This document shows positions 1 through 10,647 of a DNA stretch of 64,000 bases, piece after piece. Location: the NCBI GenBank assembly GCA_022376515.1, contig WTXI01000006.1:1-64000 (forward strand), in the 5' to 3' direction. A program made the translations under genes and the position numbers. The DNA comes from Lactifluus volemus (taxonomy: Eukaryota; Basidiomycota; Agaricomycetes; Russulales; Russulaceae). A model generated the notes under the pieces. The model saw only the letters and a list, made by a program, of their open reading frames with translations. It made no database searches and was not told where the DNA came from. Each line of letters opens with the position of its first letter. Within the stretch, counting starts at the first letter, position 1.

Positions 1-15
1 AATACATCGCTTCAC

Positions 16-44
<29 letters not shown>
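16..44. repeat. 29-nt poly-A tract
   Basis: An uninterrupted run of 29 A residues lies about 57 bp upstream of the IMP2 start codon. It may be a poly(dA:dT) promoter element or the degenerate tail of a retroposed sequence. No flanking target-site duplication is visible. The length of such a run is unreliable in most assemblies. Confidence 0.9.
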
Positions 45-47
<3 letters not shown>

Positions 48-101
48 ATAGTTAAGCGCCTACCGGATATATCTCAGATTCCCGTGTCAAGTGGTCTCGC
101 A

Positions 102-921
102 ATGCACAACGCAAGCCACCTTTTTCGACGGGTTCAGTCGGTGCTCTTTTGGTTGCCCACTCTCACCGTCTTCACCCAAATTGGGTTGACGGTTAGAATG
201 GTGACGGGCAACAGCATGCAGGTACGGTCAATCCGAGTCCCCCACCCAATAGTCGTAATTGAGGAAAACACCCTGTGCCAGCTTAGCCAACACTAAATCC
301 CCACTTGTCGTCATCGCACCCTCGAGATGTAGCCCTATTCAATCGTTGGGCCGTCGTCATCAAGCGCAAGTATGAACGCGGGGACATCGTCGCACTCAGG
401 TGCGTTTCAATTTATCTTTTTTTCTTCTTATGTGTGGCCGCCCGTTCCTGACGTCCTTCAGGTCACCTCAAGAACACGGAAAGTTACTCGTCAAACGACT
501 CATCGCTCTCCCTGGAGACAAGGTGACCCTCCTCACCTCTCTTCCTGACTCCCGCACCATCCGCTTCCATCTGACAACGACGATAAAATTCTGACTATTT
601 GACTTTTTGCATTAGGTGAAGACGCTACCTCCGTACCAGACGCGGAAGTGATCGTTCCCGAGGGCCATGGATGGCTGGAGGGTGACGATCCCTTCAACTC
701 TGAAGATAGTAATCACTTTGGACCAGTACGTTTTTTTAATACAAAGACCCAAGTCGCATGACCCCACGAACTTTTCGATTCACCTTGTTCGATTTTAGGT
801 TCCCTTGGCTCTAGTCGATTCTAAATTGACGTGTGTCTTTTGGCCTCCAAATCGAGTTGGCATTGTTGGCTCTCATATGACATGGTCTCAGACTGAAAGG
901 GTGGTTACGCACCTAGTATAG
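102..921 (+). CDS. IMP2: Mitochondrial inner membrane protease subunit 2 (signal peptidase S26 family)
   Basis: Predicted catalytic subunit of the IMP complex, which removes sorting signals from proteins delivered to the mitochondrial intermembrane space. Five exons fit well: 102-221, 287-399, 462-522, 616-725 and 799-921. They give about 175 residues, normal for the family. An N-terminal hydrophobic segment (VLFWLPTLTVFTQIG) precedes the GNSMQ-PTLNP box, split by intron 1, which carries the nucleophile Ser. The DVALFNRW box and the VKRLIALPGD box with the general-base Lys follow, then the SNHFGPVPLALV box. Exon 4 reads VKTLPPY in one frame and PDAEVIVPEGH in another. One missing base near 634-640 explains the change, and the exon total of 527 nt becomes 528 when it is restored. 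The ATG at 102 is preferred over an upstream in-frame GTG. The gene converges on the PUB-domain gene. Confidence 0.9.
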
Positions 922-1142
922 TATAGTCTGTCGTCTGTCTGTCCCATCACGTTCACACGAAACAACGCTTGTTTGATACATTTATAGAGCCATGTGTGTG
1001 ATGTAACTGTCGACATTGTACATTTAGTTACCTCATTCTGGACCAGACAACTCGTGATTACTAGTGTGCAACATGGAACATTGATGTACCCCCTGTGGCC
1101 CTAGGTGGACGAACAACGGGGGTATGGACGATCGACAGCTGA

Positions 1143-2166
1143 TCAGGGTGTCGGCTCTGGGGACTGCGGCTGCTCTCTTTCTTCTTGATGCCGCAGCGTT
1201 CTTTCTCGTTCCGCGCGGAGCATTTGCGCCTTGCGATCGTCTAGGAATGCTTCCTTTGCCTGAAAGAACAACTAAATCCCCAGAGACGATGACTTTCACA
1301 GCAAAAGAGAACAGACCTTCTTTACCCGGGTCTCCTCTTCGGCTTTTGCCGTTCTCAACTTCAGACCCTCGTCTTCCTCTTTCCCAACTGTCTGCAGCGC
1401 CTCGCGCAGGATAGCTGCACCGACCTGCAGATCTGTCACGTACTTGTTGTTGAAAGAATAGTAAGGTTGGAAATGATCGACCTAGGAAGTATAAGTCATC
1501 GATCCAGCAGCAGCAAATGAAAGCAGCCAGTAAGACCTCAGGGCGAAAACCCAGCTATCCGTCAAAGTAAATTGGCATGTAAGATAGGAGGGACAGGACT
1601 CATAAGAACACGACGGACCGCGACCGCATATTCGAGCGTGCCTTTGGGGTCGACGAGATCACGCTTGATGATCGTATTTGTCGGCTTGAACTGACGAAAC
1701 TTCGGATTGTCAGGGTCGCGGAGCAGGTTCTCAGCGATTGTAGACAGGGTCTGAACGGGCGAGAGAAGATGATGAAATATCATAAATAATCAAAAAGAGA
1801 GTATATCATTTAGTGCGCTCGCGAATGAGCAGGGCATTGGATTTACGCGAAGCGCTCTCAACGCCACTTCCTTAGAATTCGGTCGCACGATGCCTGGATC
1901 TACGAGGCGGCGAAACTCAATGCGCTTAGCATGATTGGCATCAAACGGTTGTGGAACTTGAGCCGTGTCCGAGGTATTTGACGACTGAGTGCGGCTGCCC
2001 GTGCACTGTTCCCCAGCCGGCGCTGAAGGGCCGCCAATCGATCTTGACGTGCAGAATCAGAGGCTGCACTTGGTTGCTCTTGAAGAGAGTTAGATGGTGA
2101 TAACGATGGTGGCTGCTCATCTTGTTCGTCAGAAAGTAAAGGTTTCGGGCTTGAAAGGGACATCAT
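1143..2166 (-). CDS. PUB-domain protein (Cdc48/p97-adaptor type)
   Basis: PUB domains bind the C-terminal tail of the AAA ATPase Cdc48/p97, so this is probably a ubiquitin-proteasome or ERAD adaptor. The N-terminal ~60 residues are Ser/Pro/Gln-rich and disordered. The PUB domain follows: TLSTIAENLLRDPDNPKFRQ, then TLEYAVA-LGFRPE, then VDHFQPYYSFNNKYV. The C-terminus is a charged, probably coiled helix ending EQPQSPEPTP. Exons on the minus strand are 2166-1847, 1750-1619, 1554-1537 (only 18 nt), 1481-1317 and 1259-1143, about 250 residues. The frame changes once in exon 1 near 1965-1975, between IPRT and DTAQVPQP; one added base repairs it. No UBX or transglutaminase domain is visible, so it is not a full peptide:N-glycanase. 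Confidence 0.82.
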
Positions 2167-2298
2167 CTCAAAGCAAAGCCAGTTGGTCGTCCGTCTTGTT
2201 CAACACTTCCTTTATCTGATTACCAAGAAACCGGTACCTCCCGGTGAGATATCTTACATAATACAGTTTATCAGAGCAAGACAAAGCAAAGTGATAGT

Positions 2299-5200
2299 TT
2301 ACAATCCTTCATCTTCCTGGTCCCCGTCAATGCCATCACCTTTAAAGATTTGCCTCACGTCTGGCCGACTCCGCAGTACATCAGGATGGTACGCAGGCTT
2401 CCGTGGTTCCTCCTCGGCAGAGCTATCGCCACTGCCAGAGGCCTCAGGCCGCCGCTCAACTCTTTCTTCTCGCGTGAATAATCGGCTCGTACTGCGTATG
2501 GGAGCTGCAAGTCCTGGGAAGGATTGTGTTCGCAGCCGATAAAAGAAGGACGTGTTATTGGATGATGAGGGTCGTGCATCCTCTGGTGGTAGGGGTGCTG
2601 CCCAACCTTCCCGAGCGTCCAACGTTCGGGCGTCAAAGTCGTCGTCGTCACTATCCCCAGCAGTGGATATCACGCTCCGACCCATACTCTGCTGGCTCGG
2701 GCCCGCTGCAGTTGGCGGTAGGGACAAAGGGACGTTAGACACACGGCCGTGTCTCTTCGCTGCCTGACGACCAAGGTAGATTTGACGCTCCAAGCGCATA
2801 CGATTCTCAATCATGTGCAACTAGAGAAGTAGTGAGCGTCAATTCCCCATCTTACTCCTGCAGGTCACAGACCTTGGGCCACGTCACAAATTGGCCTACG
2901 TGTAGCAACCGTGCCATCTCTGGTGGGTCAGGATCTGTTAAAATTCGAACCCAATCCTGTTTGGTCGGTCCGTAAGCTGCATACAACTATCGACGGGAAG
3001 GAAGAGCACCATGAAGCGTGTCCTTGGCCAAATTCTGTGACAAATAAGACACAAGCCTAACTTGAAATGGACAACTCACGTTACCGCTCCGTCAAAGCGT
3101 TGGAGGAAAACGCTAGACCAATCGGAACCGAGGATTTCGGGAAGGAGGTCTAAATCGCGAATAACCTGATAAATGCCAGGTTGGTCAAAATCAAGCGCGG
3201 TCATATGGAGATACGAGCCTTGAAATTCTTTGTCAGCTCCAACTTGAGCCATTGCTCAGCAGCTGAAAGCAAAAAGTTTCCTCGCCAGCCTTTACAGAAA
3301 CCTTAGTAAAGCAGGGTTTCTAGTCGAAATGCAATTGTACCTTTGGTCTTCCTATGGGCTACAGGTTTACCGGCCGACCCTCGGGGAGCAAAGAAGAACA
3401 GATGGACATGGGGGTTTGCTTGTGCGACGACAGGGTGTGTGACTGCCGAAATAAATAATCAGAGCTGGACAGGTCACGTCGTTGTGCCACTCACCATTAA
3501 AGAGAAGATGTAGAGATTGAAGGGGAATGTCTACCCTGAAAGACGCTCGATTACTGAAAATGGTTGACATTAGGACGTGGACTCACCGCAAAGACCCGTC
3601 CTTGAACTTGCTCCCCCAATTCCAAGGTATCACCCGGCCGCTCTTAAGCTTCTGCATCAATACCACGGGATTCAAGATACCAGGAACAGCAGCTGTAGCC
3701 AGGATTGCAGACCAGATAACGGTGTCGGGGGAAGTGATATAATTCAGCACTTTCGTAGGCCTACAGCTTGTCATAAGGATACGACAAAAGACCCAAAACT
3801 CGACCTTACGAATGTCGATCAGAGGGCACTACCGAGATGTTGAGCACACGACCCGTCCTGTTGTAGGCCTCCAGAAATGTCATCGATCCAAAGGTGAACC
3901 AGCATGACTGCAAAATCGGTAAGCTCTGGAAACTCAAGCAAAAGACGGTTGTACCTTTCTGGCCCAGTCAACAGCATCAAATCTAGCCCCTGTTGTCCAA
4001 AATCGAGTGGCCCAGACTCCCAGTGATTCCTCACATGCATTTAACTTATTGGCAAGCTCCGGTACCAGCAACTCTCTAAGTTCTTCGTCTGTATGCGTGC
4101 AGGTCATGGCAGCGACGAGGGCACCTGCTGAGGTCCCCGTTATAATTCGGGGGAGAAGGTTCGCATCTAGAAAGGCTTTGACTACACCAAAGTGGTCTGT
4201 GGACCGCATCGTGAGTTTATATACTCTTCTACAAGTCCTGAATGCGGACAATACGCGAAAGTGGCACCACCCGAGAGACAGAGGGCAGAAAGGCCCAGAT
4301 TGGTGTTTGCATTCTTAAAAAATCGTTTCTTCTCCTCGTTGGGTAGAAGCGGAGTTTCACGAATATACTTGAGTGCATTTTCCAGTTCGTCGATGTAGGC
4401 TAAATCAAGAAAAGTCGAAGGAAGGACCAACACAGCCAGACATCTTACATTCTATCAATTCCTTAGTGCCATAATAGGTCTGAAACGAGTTGACTGTATG
4501 CGCGCCAATAAGTCATAATGCGCCTACCTCACTATAAAGTCTGTGAATTCGTCAGTGATGATCAGTATTTATTATTACAAGCTCTAACCTGGGTGATTCA
4601 ACACCGGCAAAGTTATTGCGAATACAAGCCTCTAAAATCGTCACTACACCACGAGCGTCGTTCTTCGCTCGCAATGATCGCAAGGACTGCTTGACCTACA
4701 ACAGCACCCAGGTTATCACTTACATGGTTAACAATAGAGACTCTTAACCTTTCGGATTAGCCTCCAGTCATAGTACGGGTCCTCGTCAGACTGTTTCCAC
4801 ATATCGAAATCTAGGAATTCGTCGAGTACTTCAGCTGCCTCCCTCCATTCCTGTATCAGGGTCAGTACACAGGGTCATTCGCACAGGATGGAGGCCACCT
4901 GGTATGTCTTGGAAGCTCGCAGTCGTTTTCTCAACAAGCCCTTACGACCCTGCCCTATGAGAGGTGCTGTCAATTATTGCTCTCAGATTTCGTCCGAGGT
5001 GATTCCGACTAACACGCTGAGAGCCACTCCTTCGCATTAACCACTTGGCGGATTGTGACATAGAAGCCAAATTCGAACGCGATGAACAAGCCAATTAAGA
5101 GCTGCATGCGTTCAACGTATTCGGAGCAGAAGCGAGATAAACGAACAACTACGAACCAGTAGCGGCCATCGTAACAGGATGAACAACCACTCTTGTCTCT

Positions 5201-5616
5201 TCTGGGGTGGACCTGAACCTCTTCTCCGTCTGGACGGCAGAGTCAGAACCCCAACGGGATCCCCCGTTGGTAAAAGGAAGCGGACCTCGTTACTTTCACG
5301 TTGACTGGGGCAAAGTCCGACATTGCAGACACCTTGCGTATTCGCGTAGTCCCTATTGACTGAGATGATCTCGGGCTGCCGGGCTGCGAAGGGCTGGACG
5401 TAGCATAGTCGACAATTGATCTATCGTCAGCCAGAAGGGCCTCTTCAAAGGCTCTCATATGTCTGTAGTGACACCGGCGTCAAATTTTGGGCGCATACTC
5501 GGATGCTCCGAGGGACGTACTCTTCATCCACATATGGATCTTGCTCGCGCTGTCTGTGGCCATCATTGGGTCTGGAAGGAAAGAGATAGCGCCGTTGAGA
5601 GTCGACATCGGACATC
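2299..5616 (-). CDS. Triacylglycerol lipase, patatin family (TGL4/TGL5-like)
   Basis: Likely lipid-droplet triacylglycerol lipase. The N-terminus (from 5616) matches the family pattern DPYVDEEY. A hydrophobic segment follows (around 5080-5200, RWPLL then GLFIAFEFGFYVTIRQ), then the DUF3336-like helical region NAKEWLSA ... WREAAEVLDEFLDFDMWKQ. The patatin domain carries CLSGGATFAYYHFG (oxyanion Gly-rich loop), nucleophile Ser in GTSAG (about 4135) and the catalytic Asp in FKDGSLR (about 3590). The C-terminal tail is acidic, Ser-rich and disordered, ending at 2299. At least ten short introns interrupt it. Two junctions are unclear: the first coding exons around 5260-5470, and an intron near 3175-3240 whose best donor is GC rather than GT (or carries a base error). 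The start at 5616 is inferred from the family N-terminus. Confidence 0.85.
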
Positions 5617-6639
5617 GTACGGCAGGGCTGGGGGCTATCAACGGGAGTGTAGAGGAGCGAATGCAAAATATGTCGGCACCCACAGTGGATGTCATAAATG
5701 AACGCTCCACTCCGCTACTGAGGCAATTCACGTGACAAGGTGCACGCTCCTTGTCACCCCTCCAACAGATCATCCCCAGGATGAAGAAATTCGTATCTCA
5801 CCTGTACCAAGTAGGTCCAACGCTAGACACACGGTCAAAATGACATGGAACTCACTGGCAATGTGAGTGGCCACCAAGTGGCCACTGACCTCAGTCCTTA
5901 AGGAAAAAAACTGACAACTGGAAATGAAGTGTCCTTGTTATAGAATCATCCTTAGAAGTGAAGTGAGGATCGTAGTGAATATAAGTCAAACTGAGATCGG
6001 TATCAGGATGACAAAAGTCGCCTTGTGGTTGGCTCTTCCAGTGCGCCGGACTCCTCCCGAGTCACGGTCGGGTCGGACCTCATGGGGTTTCAATTTGATC
6101 GCCCTCCCACAGGCTTCTGCCGTATACGCTACTACTAGTGAGTCAACGTCCTCCTCTTTCTCATTTCTGCTGGGGACACCTTTAATCGACTTGCTATGAA
6201 AGCTTGTAGGAATCAACCGGGACTCAGCAACTGAGCTCAGGGTAGCACACGGAACCAGCAAGAATATCGTTAGTAAAGCTAATAATCACTATCAAAAACA
6301 AGATTTCTTCGAAACGTGGAGAAACATGTAGTGATGTAATCATGTCACCGAAGAGCAGCGCACCAGAACTTGTTCAGAAAATCGCTCTGTGGTTTGTTCA
6401 AATCAGACCAACTTGAAGTTAGATGAAAAGTCCTTTCATCCACACTGCGTTTACTCTGCAAGCAAGGTGTCAGCAGCCGTATTATGCGATTTTTAACACC
6501 CAATAAAAGAATTGATCTGGGCGGTCTCCATCCGGTTAGACTATACTGTGGTCATATCTGTTCCATAAACCCATTAGTCATTTCCTTTATCAAAGCGACA
6601 AGCTTCCCTTGAACAATCTTCGTTAGCCTTTTATTGACC
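5617..6639. other. Intergenic stretch, no gene recognised
   Basis: About 1 kb between the lipase start and the end of the broken ankyrin gene. Only short ORFs occur; the longest (5986-6261, minus) has no motif I recognise and no obvious splice partners. A tight motif at 5867-5885 holds the palindrome GTGGCCAC twice, separated by three bases. Confidence 0.5.
5867..5885. repeat. Paired GTGGCCAC palindromes
   Basis: GTGGCCAC, its own reverse complement, occurs twice with a 3-nt spacer. The unit can be read as direct or inverted repeat. It lies about 250 bp upstream of the lipase start, so it could be a dimer-binding regulatory site or chance. Confidence 0.4.
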
Positions 6640-7961
6640 TTAAATATAAACTGATGATGATTTGTGACTCCAGCAACGCCAGTCAGGCTCTGTGTCCGTG
6701 TCCGTGTCCGTGTAGAGCTGATTGCACGATAGATAATCAACAAAAACCGGAATGCTGAAATAAAAGCTTGGACGAATCAACATTTCCCTTGATCGATACA
6801 AGGCGAGTTGGTAACACCCATCCGGAGCATCTACTTTCGCGCCTTCTAGTAGCACTTCAAGAGCGTCAACGTCTCCGTTGGCCGCGCCAAATCAGCCTTG
6901 TCCAACACTACGTGTAATAGAGACGACAGCCTTTCGTCCTGGATGTTCAGATCCACGCGGTAAGTAACGAGCATTAGGGCGTTTGTGTGACCTTTAGTCA
7001 ACGCAATGTAGCGGTGTCAGGCCACTATCGTCTAGAACACTCACAATTGCGCGGCGGTCAAATAACGGCCGAGCAATCGGATGTCCCATGTAGCATGCCA
7101 TGTGGGGTGGGGTTGCGATGGTACCATCCCTGGAATTGACATCTTGTGTATGTGTCCTGATAAGATTGTCTGCCAGGTCAGACCACAGGACGCAGCATGG
7201 TATAAGGTAACAGCTTGCGGTTGCACTGGGTAGGGATCCCTTGATACTTTTTTGTCAGTATATATACGAACTTAGTTAAAGGGGTTGAGTTAGCCCATGG
7301 GTTAACTTTCACCCTTTCAAAAAAACAAGAGCAAGAGCAAAACTGGGCATGATCGAGCCAGTGTCGAGCAGCGTATATCGACCAGTGGTGAGTCCTTCAA
7401 GTTGACATGGCTGATCGTCCAGTCAACATGGTAGGCCAATTCGAGAAAACAATAAGACGAGCTTGCGCAAGAACGGTATGCGCATCTTCGAGGGAGACAT
7501 GGTAACGTGCAGGTGCAGATGAAGCGGCGAGGCGATTCAAAGTTGGAAAATACTTTACAGCAACTCTTGCCACGTTGCCGTAAGGGATTTTTAATGAGTA
7601 TGGGAAATTCAAGCTTTGACCATCGGTGGGCGTCCCAGTTTAAATCAACAATGGAAATCAAGCTCAACCACAAAGAGAGCGTCGAGCGCAAGAATTTCTG
7701 AGAGGTTCTCAACATCGAAGCGGCCGGATGGCCACCCGGGCCGTGAGGCCGTGAGGCATGCAAGAAATGGTGAGCGTGCTTTGTCAATCTCCATCATGAT
7801 CAGGATGCGCCCATATGTCTCAGTGACTCCGGGGAAGCGCTTTCAACCGACAAGAGGCAAACCTGAATAATAGACAGTAGGCATACGGCGAGGCCCTTAC
7901 ATTCGATAGCTAATTCCTTATCCTCCGCTTCCCATCTCTGCATCTTTGGGTCTGATTTCAT
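6640..7961 (-). pseudogene. Ankyrin-repeat protein gene, reading frame broken
   Basis: A candidate start is the ATG at 7961 (MKSDPKMQRWEAEDKE). Coding-like stretches follow in changing frames: KRFPGVTETYGRILIMMEID and DVENLSEILALDALFVVELD (about 7830-7650), then NFPYSLKIPYGNVARVAVKY and YHVSLEDAHTVLAQARLIVF (about 7610-7430). Ankyrin-type sequence comes next: DVNSRDGTIATPPHMACYMG (about 7150), LDDSGLTPLH (about 7030) and AANGDVDALEVLLEGAKVDA (about 6880-6820). The repeats lie in several frames with in-frame stops, and no clean exon set joins them. This is either a decayed gene or a gene with several base errors plus introns. The N-terminal region is not a domain I can name. Coding origin is fairly secure; intact function is not. 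Confidence 0.5.
6688..6712. repeat. Short tandem repeat (TGTCCG)3
   Basis: Three or more copies of the hexamer TGTCCG in tandem, inside the tail of the broken ankyrin gene. Probably a neutral microsatellite. Confidence 0.6.
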
Positions 7962-8350
7962 GACAGACCTGATCTACTTGTCATTATAACCTCGTCTTGT
8001 TTTTGTCGACGTTCGTACTCTAGAAATACCCGGGAAGGGGGCTCAACGGCATTTCGGATGTCAACTGATGACGACGCGCAGGTTTTAGAGAGAATTGAGA
8101 GAAGTAATAATTTAGTTTAGCAGTAGCCTGAACCAAACCAGCAAACGGATTCCCCATCACGTTCGAAGGTATTACCTGAGGCCTGAGTACGGAGAACCTA
8201 TGTACTATCGTGCTAGAGATGTGCTATGCCCAAGTCATACTTTTCATTGAGCGCGTTTAAACCACTGATTCAAATGCGTTTGTCCAAGAGCCGACACCAT
8301 CTGCCTCACCTCTTCCTTTCCCACCATACATTTATATCGCACAAATTCTT
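7962..8350. other. Intergenic, downstream of ORC4
   Basis: About 390 bp between the ORC4 stop and the ankyrin-gene start. No conserved coding sequence or RNA structure is seen. It presumably holds the ORC4 3' UTR and the ankyrin-gene promoter. Confidence 0.5.
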
Positions 8351-10478
8351 TCATCGTGCCTGCAGGAACTGGGTTGACAGAGACGAAAACTTCGAAGCGA
8401 TCAGTTGTTCAAAGGCCTTAAGAGAGATCAATTCTCAAAACATCCCAATGTAAAAAGAGCCCGAGCGAGACACTTACCGTCATCAAAACTTCCTTACTAC
8501 AGCGCATCATGCCGATACTACCACCGTCAACTTGCACGGGGGCAGATTGTGATGTCCGAACCTGTTTCTGAAAGGAGTCATGCAACATCTCAAAGGTAAC
8601 AGATTCGTGTCCGGCGGTGCCAGCATGAACAGAAGCTATGAGCAGACACGCCGCTGGATAGGATATATCTAGACATGTGTCAATGCATCATTAGAATCGG
8701 CTTGTAGTCCAAAACGTACCAGAGATGAATGGGAAGGGTGGTGGGTACCTCTGAGAGGCGACCGCAGCCCTGAGCTGTAATGCGGTTGGTAGAGGAGCCG
8801 CCGGAGATAAATCCAGTATGACGCCCATCTGAGCATAGGATCAGAGAGAGCTCGTACGCTCGAGCTGAAGAGGACGCGCCAGAATTCGATTCAGTATTCG
8901 GACGTCTTTCGTCAAACTATACGTGTCCGAGAGAGCCTCTTTAACGGAACGGTCATTAAAGAACTTCTCCACAGCAGCCGTCCACCAGACTTCCCACTCT
9001 TCGTTAGGCGGCTTGGGCGAAACGGTGAGGGCGTTTCTTGCAATTGACATCCAGTCATCCAACCTGTCAGGTCCGGCCGTGCGGAACATGCGCCCTGAGA
9101 AGCGACTCTTCACACGCTTCTCTAGTAAGTTGATAGTGTCTACACGTGTCGTAACACCTATCACCGCAATGCCCTTATTCTCCTCGCCAGCACGGCAGCT
9201 TTGCGCTGTGTCAAGGAGGCAGTAGAGCAGTGCTTGGCGACCGTGAATGGCGAAAAGATCAAACGACTCTAGGACCAGCACCGTGGGTCGAGCAAGAGTC
9301 GGGAGAGCCGAGATCAACGTGGGCAAATGGGATGGTGGAGGGAGGGGTATGGCAGAGTCTGAAGTGCCAGTGACATGCAGAAGCTCATCATCTACGTCGT
9401 CTACTTCGGCTTCAATATCAAACGAACGTCCAGTCTGCTTGGATAGCTGCCTTGCAATCTCGCGCAGAGCCAATCGGTCATTGTGCTGGACATGCCCCGA
9501 TAATCGGATGATGATTGGCTGGGAGGAAAGGGAGGTGAGCGCCTCGTCTAAAAGCTGAATGGGACAAAGGATGCCGTCAAACAGTGTTGGTGTCAAAAGC
9601 GTATACACTGACACGGGATTTTCCACTCCCACGGGGACCGATGAGAAGACAGCTGTTCCCTTCACCACGCTCTAGCGTTCCAGTAAGGAGAGCTTTTAGC
9701 TGCTCTAATGCGACAGCATTCGCAGAGGGTTCCCGATTCTCGTCCTCCTGGTCAAAGACAGCGGTCTCTGGACAGTTCAGTGCATGTAAGATGGCACGTT
9801 TTTGTGCATACAGACACAAAGAGGGTTGGATAGAAGAGCTATGGGGTGGACTTGAGGGTACATCACGGGGAGAGGGCCGTCCCAACGGTTTACGAGGCTT
9901 TATTCGTTTGGTCACGGCTTTTGTGGGAGACGTTGGAGATAGCGGTGGAGATAGCGAGACTCTCCGAGCAACCTTCGACCGGGTGGGTGTTGGTGAAGCT
10001 GGACTGGTAGCTACTTTTGCTTTGATACGCTTCGAGGACCGAGGTGTAGGAGATGCGATTTCCACGTACACACGAGGGAGTTGAGTAAGCTTTGTCGGGG
10101 AACCTTTTGGTCTCTTCTCATGAGTGACCTTCTTACTAGGTGACAACAACAGCTCATCCTCTGAAATATCATCCTCCTGACCACGATCACTAGGAAAAAC
10201 TTGACGTGGGGTCGCTAAACGGACAACAGGGGATGTTTTAACTTGAGAGCGAGTCAAACGCTCTCGCTATCCTTCGACGGAGTTGTCAGAATAGTAGATT
10301 CGGCGGAAGTTCTTGGAATCGGACTCTTGATGCTGGATACTGGCGAGGCATGAGTACTAGGTAGCAGGGAGTTTCGGGATGGGTTTTCCAAACTGGTTAC
10401 TGTTGAGCGGATGCGCCTTCTCGTTGCAATAGGCTCGTCGAGGGCTTGATTGGCGGATGCTTTACGTTTTCTGGGCAT
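8351..10478 (-). CDS. ORC4: Origin recognition complex subunit 4
   Basis: AAA+ subunit of the replication-origin binding complex. The N-terminal ~190 residues are disordered, basic and Ser/Pro-rich (MPRKRKASANQALDEP...). The AAA+ core starts near 9800, with Walker A GPRGSGKS at about 9610 and the ORC4 signature LSGHVQHNDRLALREIARQL. Walker B is VLVLESFDLFAIHGRQALLY, in which Ser takes the usual second acidic position. The C-terminal winged-helix exons run past the long ORF: AACLLIASVHAGTAGHESVT and VQVDGGSIGMM, then a last exon ending STQFLQAR with the stop at 8351-8353. The N-terminal region breaks frame near 10255-10268 (DS to ERLTRSQV); one added base restores it. ORC4 and MED20 are divergent, with ATGs 169 bp apart. 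Confidence 0.9.
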
Positions 10479-10647
10479 GTCTGTTCACGCGTCGCGTCAA
10501 GGCGCGTACCGTCACAAAATTGCATGTGACATGTGACATAATCCGATCACGATACACAGCCCTTTTTTCGGTTCCGTTGAATCGCCTCTTTACTTCCGTT
10601 CCCGCCCCCCGCGTGCGGTGCCCATCCGCCAGTTTGAAAATCATTGA
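10479..10647. promoter_or_regulatory. Shared divergent promoter region, ORC4 / MED20
   Basis: Only 169 bp separate the two start codons, so 5' UTRs and promoters of both genes must lie here. I see no canonical TATA box. Confidence 0.6.

Noticed and set aside
1124..1414. 96-codon plus-strand ORF
   Set aside because: Overlaps the last two PUB-gene exons in antisense; no family features.
8923..10084. Long plus-strand ORFs opposite ORC4
   Set aside because: No domain; they shadow the ORC4 exons, which carry clear AAA+ motifs on the minus strand.
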